Source: CALSMU01 sp965230225 (GTDB lineage Bacteria > Bacteroidota > Bacteroidia > Flavobacteriales_D > Parvicellaceae). Taken from it: 64,000 nucleotides of DNA. Shown here piece after piece: positions 62,267 through 64,000 of this stretch; within the stretch, counting starts at the first letter, position 1; each line of letters begins with the position of its first letter. The stretch is taken from positions 434,001 to 498,000 of the forward strand of contig CBDDKM010000010.1 in the NCBI GenBank assembly GCA_965230225.1. The letters are read 5' to 3'. The position numbers and the translations under genes are program-made. Below the pieces are notes generated by a model, which was given only the letters and a program-made list of their open reading frames with translations, searched no databases and was not told the origin of the DNA.

Positions 62267-64000
62267 TTATTTCAATAAAGTAACATGGCCTATATATTCA
62301 TGGGTATCTCCATGAACCATGTCTTTAACTTTAAGTTTCCAAACATATACATCGGTTTGCGACATCACTCCTTTGTATTTTCCATCCCAACCGATAGAAG
62401 GATGATGACCTTCGAAGATTAATTCTCCCCAACGGTTAAATATTAGGAACTCGTAGTTCAATGGGTCCACTCCTTTTGTTACCGGAATAAAGATGTTATT
62501 CACCTCATCACCGTCTGGAGTAAATGCATTTGGTACGTATACAATCATTTCCTCGTTAATCACTACATTATGACATGTAGTATCTGGACATCCCTCTGCT
62601 GTATATGCAATTAAACAGGTTTCGTAGGTCCCAGGATCAGAATTAGGGAAAGTATATGTAGGATTCACATTATTATCATTTTCAGCTGCTCCACCTGTAT
62701 CAAATGTCCAGTCGTAAGTTACAGCATCAATAGAAGTATTAGTAAACTGAATAGTTGTGTTCAACACTGATGTTGGCTGTGGTCCGAATACGAAATCAGC
62801 CACCGGATAATCAAATACACAAACATAACTTGGAATAGATACGGATGTCTGACATCCTTCTGGAGTAATAATGGACAAAGTAACATCCCAACATCCTGGT
62901 TGAGTAAATGTATATGAAGCAGTTCCACAATCCTGGCTTGTACCTCCATCTCCAAAGCTCCATAAACAAGTTGATCCTGCAGGTACATTCACATCCGTAA
63001 AATTAACTGTAAGTGGTAAACATCCTTGTAACGTATCTCCAGAGAATGAAATTACCGGAATTGGGTTAATTGTAATATCAACAGAAGCTGTAGCAGCAGG
63101 TGTTTCACACCCATCAGTAACAGATACTGTATAAGTGGTAGTTACACCAGGAGCAACTGTTTGAGCAGCACCTGCTCCAACACCCTGATCCCACGTATAG
63201 TTATAAGGTCCTCCATCTCCACCATTCGCAATAGCCGAAATGTTTGCCTGATCTCCAGCACAAATTGATTGATCACTCAATGCAACCACACTTAATGGTT
63301 GATATAAACTTACCGTTACACAAGATGGAGCAGATGGACATCCGTTCGCATCGGTTGCAGTAACACAATAAGTTTGACTAGTTGCAGGGGATACGTTAAC
63401 ATTTTGTGTTATATCTCCGCTATCCCATGAGTAAGTGTAACCTCCTACTCCACCAGCTCCCTGAGAAGTTAGCACAGCAGTACCTCCAATACAAATAGTT
63501 GTATCAGAATAAGCTTGTACGGTAACAGTAGATGGACCAGAAATATTTGCTGGAGCATTGGTTCCGCAACCAGTGGCATCCTGAACATAAACTGTATAAG
63601 CTCCGGCACATAATCCGGTAAACACGTTATTGGTTACCCAGTTAGATCCATCCAAACTATATTCGGTAGCTCCTGTGGCATTCACAGTAACCTCTCCAGA
63701 ACAGTCACCTCCACAAAGCTCATCTACTTCAACAATGTTATCAATAGTAACAGCAGCAGGTCCTGTAATGGACATGGTAGTATCTATAGTACATCCATTA
63801 CCATCTTGAATGGTTAATGAATAAGGTCCTACACATAAGTTACTTACTAAAGGAACATTTCCTCCTGTTCCGGCTGGTCCCCATGTATAAGAATAGTTTC
63901 CATCTCCTCCCGCAGGAATCGAGTTAATCATTCCATCACACATTCCGTTACAAGAAGCATCTGTAATACCTAATGTTAGCGATAATGGAGCCGGTTCATT
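62267..64000 (-). CDS. Large T9SS type B cargo protein with SprB and PKD repeats (C-terminal part)
   Basis: The frame is open to the window edge and 577 residues are visible. Two SprB-type repeat pieces (SCNGMCDGMINSIPAGGDGNYSY and LCGGDCSGEVTVNATG) and Ig/CCSP-like repeats (AVLTSQGAGGVGGYTYSWDSG) come first. Two PKD domains follow (CLWSFGDGG and TYDWTFDTGG), then a type B/gliding-motility C-terminal domain: VPNAFTPDGDEVNNIF, FLIFNRWGELIFEG, GWDGKYKG, ending GHVTLLK. The type B signal sends it through the T9SS and on to the cell surface, as with SprB-like adhesins. The N-terminus is outside the window. Confidence 0.9.
   Translation of the reverse strand, partial: NEPAPLSLTLGITDASCNGMCDGMINSIPAGGDGNYSYTWGPAGTGGNVPLVSNLCVGPYSLTIQDGNGCTIDTTMSITGPAAVTIDNIVEVDELCGGDCSGEVTVNATGATEYSLDGSNWVTNNVFTGLCAGAYTVYVQDATGCGTNAPANISGPSTVTVQAYSDTTICIGGTAVLTSQGAGGVGGYTYSWDSGDITQNVNVSPATSQTYCVTATDANGCPSAPSCVTVSLYQPLSVVALSDQSICAGDQANISAIANGGDGGPYNYTWDQGVGAGAAQTVAPGVTTTYTVSVTDGCETPAATASVDITINPIPVISFSGDTLQGCLPLTVNFTDVNVPAGSTCLWSFGDGGTSQDCGTASYTFTQPGCWDVTLSIITPEGCQTSVSIPSYVCVFDYPVADFVFGPQPTSVLNTTIQFTNTSIDAVTYDWTFDTGGAAENDNNVNPTYTFPNSDPGTYETCLIAYTAEGCPDTTCHNVVINEEMIVYVPNAFTPDGDEVNNIFIPVTKGVDPLNYEFLIFNRWGELIFEGHHPSIGWDGKYKGVMSQTDVYVWKLKVKDMVHGDTHEYIGHVTLLK

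Noticed and set aside
1..64000. CRISPR arrays, rRNA or tRNA genes, insertion sequences, prophage.
   Set aside because: None seen. The S74 genes are the only phage-like domain, but with signal peptides and no neighbouring phage genes they fit Bacteroidota surface proteins.

Overview
This is a 64 kb chromosomal window from a low-GC member of the Bacteroidota, most likely a free-living, probably marine, Flavobacteriales-type organism. The evidence is at least five type IX secretion system (T9SS) cargo proteins with C-terminal sorting domains, a gingipain-family protease, a TonB-dependent receptor, SprB/PKD-repeat adhesin sequence, a YtxJ-type bacillithiol-associated protein, an ftsK-lolA pair, and many copies of the phylum-specific -7 promoter element TAnnTTTG just upstream of genes. 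I see no rRNA, tRNA, CRISPR, insertion sequence or prophage. The layout is dense, with many convergent gene ends that touch or overlap.

Left part (1-13.3 kb): the N-terminus of an unknown membrane protein; a candidate structured small RNA on the + strand with its own promoter and terminator; a leftward HMG-CoA lyase / membrane protein / outer-membrane protein operon; a C25 (gingipain-like) protease; a YhiN-type flavoprotein; two small secreted proteins; a LapA-like protein; release factor 3; and both subunits of B12-dependent methylmalonyl-CoA mutase. Middle-left (13.3-27.4 kb): a GT39-like membrane protein, a helical-repeat protein, an EEP-family nuclease/phosphatase, and a Kdo cluster (kdsB, a CBS-less kdsD, kdsA) for lipopolysaccharide inner core. 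Then come pbpC and a leftward housekeeping block (aroK, a conserved Bacteroidota protein, ligA, an envelope protein, prmC).

Middle (27.4-41.2 kb): a TPR-transmembrane-AraC regulator, an S8 protease with a T9SS domain, two tandem S74 (intramolecular chaperone) surface proteins whose 3' ends are nearly identical in DNA, and a very large alpha-2-macroglobulin lipoprotein with an intact thioester motif. Right part (41.3-64 kb): a two-domain GT2 glycosyltransferase, a hotdog thioesterase, two related lipoproteins, ftsK-lolA, a potassium-channel-like protein with a regular 12-residue repeat domain, citrate synthase, YtxJ, more T9SS cargo, a TonB receptor unit, a PyrR-like phosphoribosyltransferase, a LuxC-like acyl-CoA reductase divergent from a 2[4Fe-4S] ferredoxin, a tandem pair of unnamed exported proteins, and the C-terminal part of a large T9SS type B PKD/SprB protein running off the right edge.

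The most unusual item is the protein at 47879-49561. It has sixteen consecutive exact 12-residue units (FGxGxxxF-type) joined to a two-helix potassium-channel pore with the filter TIGYG. Also notable are the candidate small RNA at the left edge, a set of promoters so close to ATG codons that the mRNAs should be leaderless, and the recently homogenised S74 pair. All statements come from reading the sequence; no database search was run.
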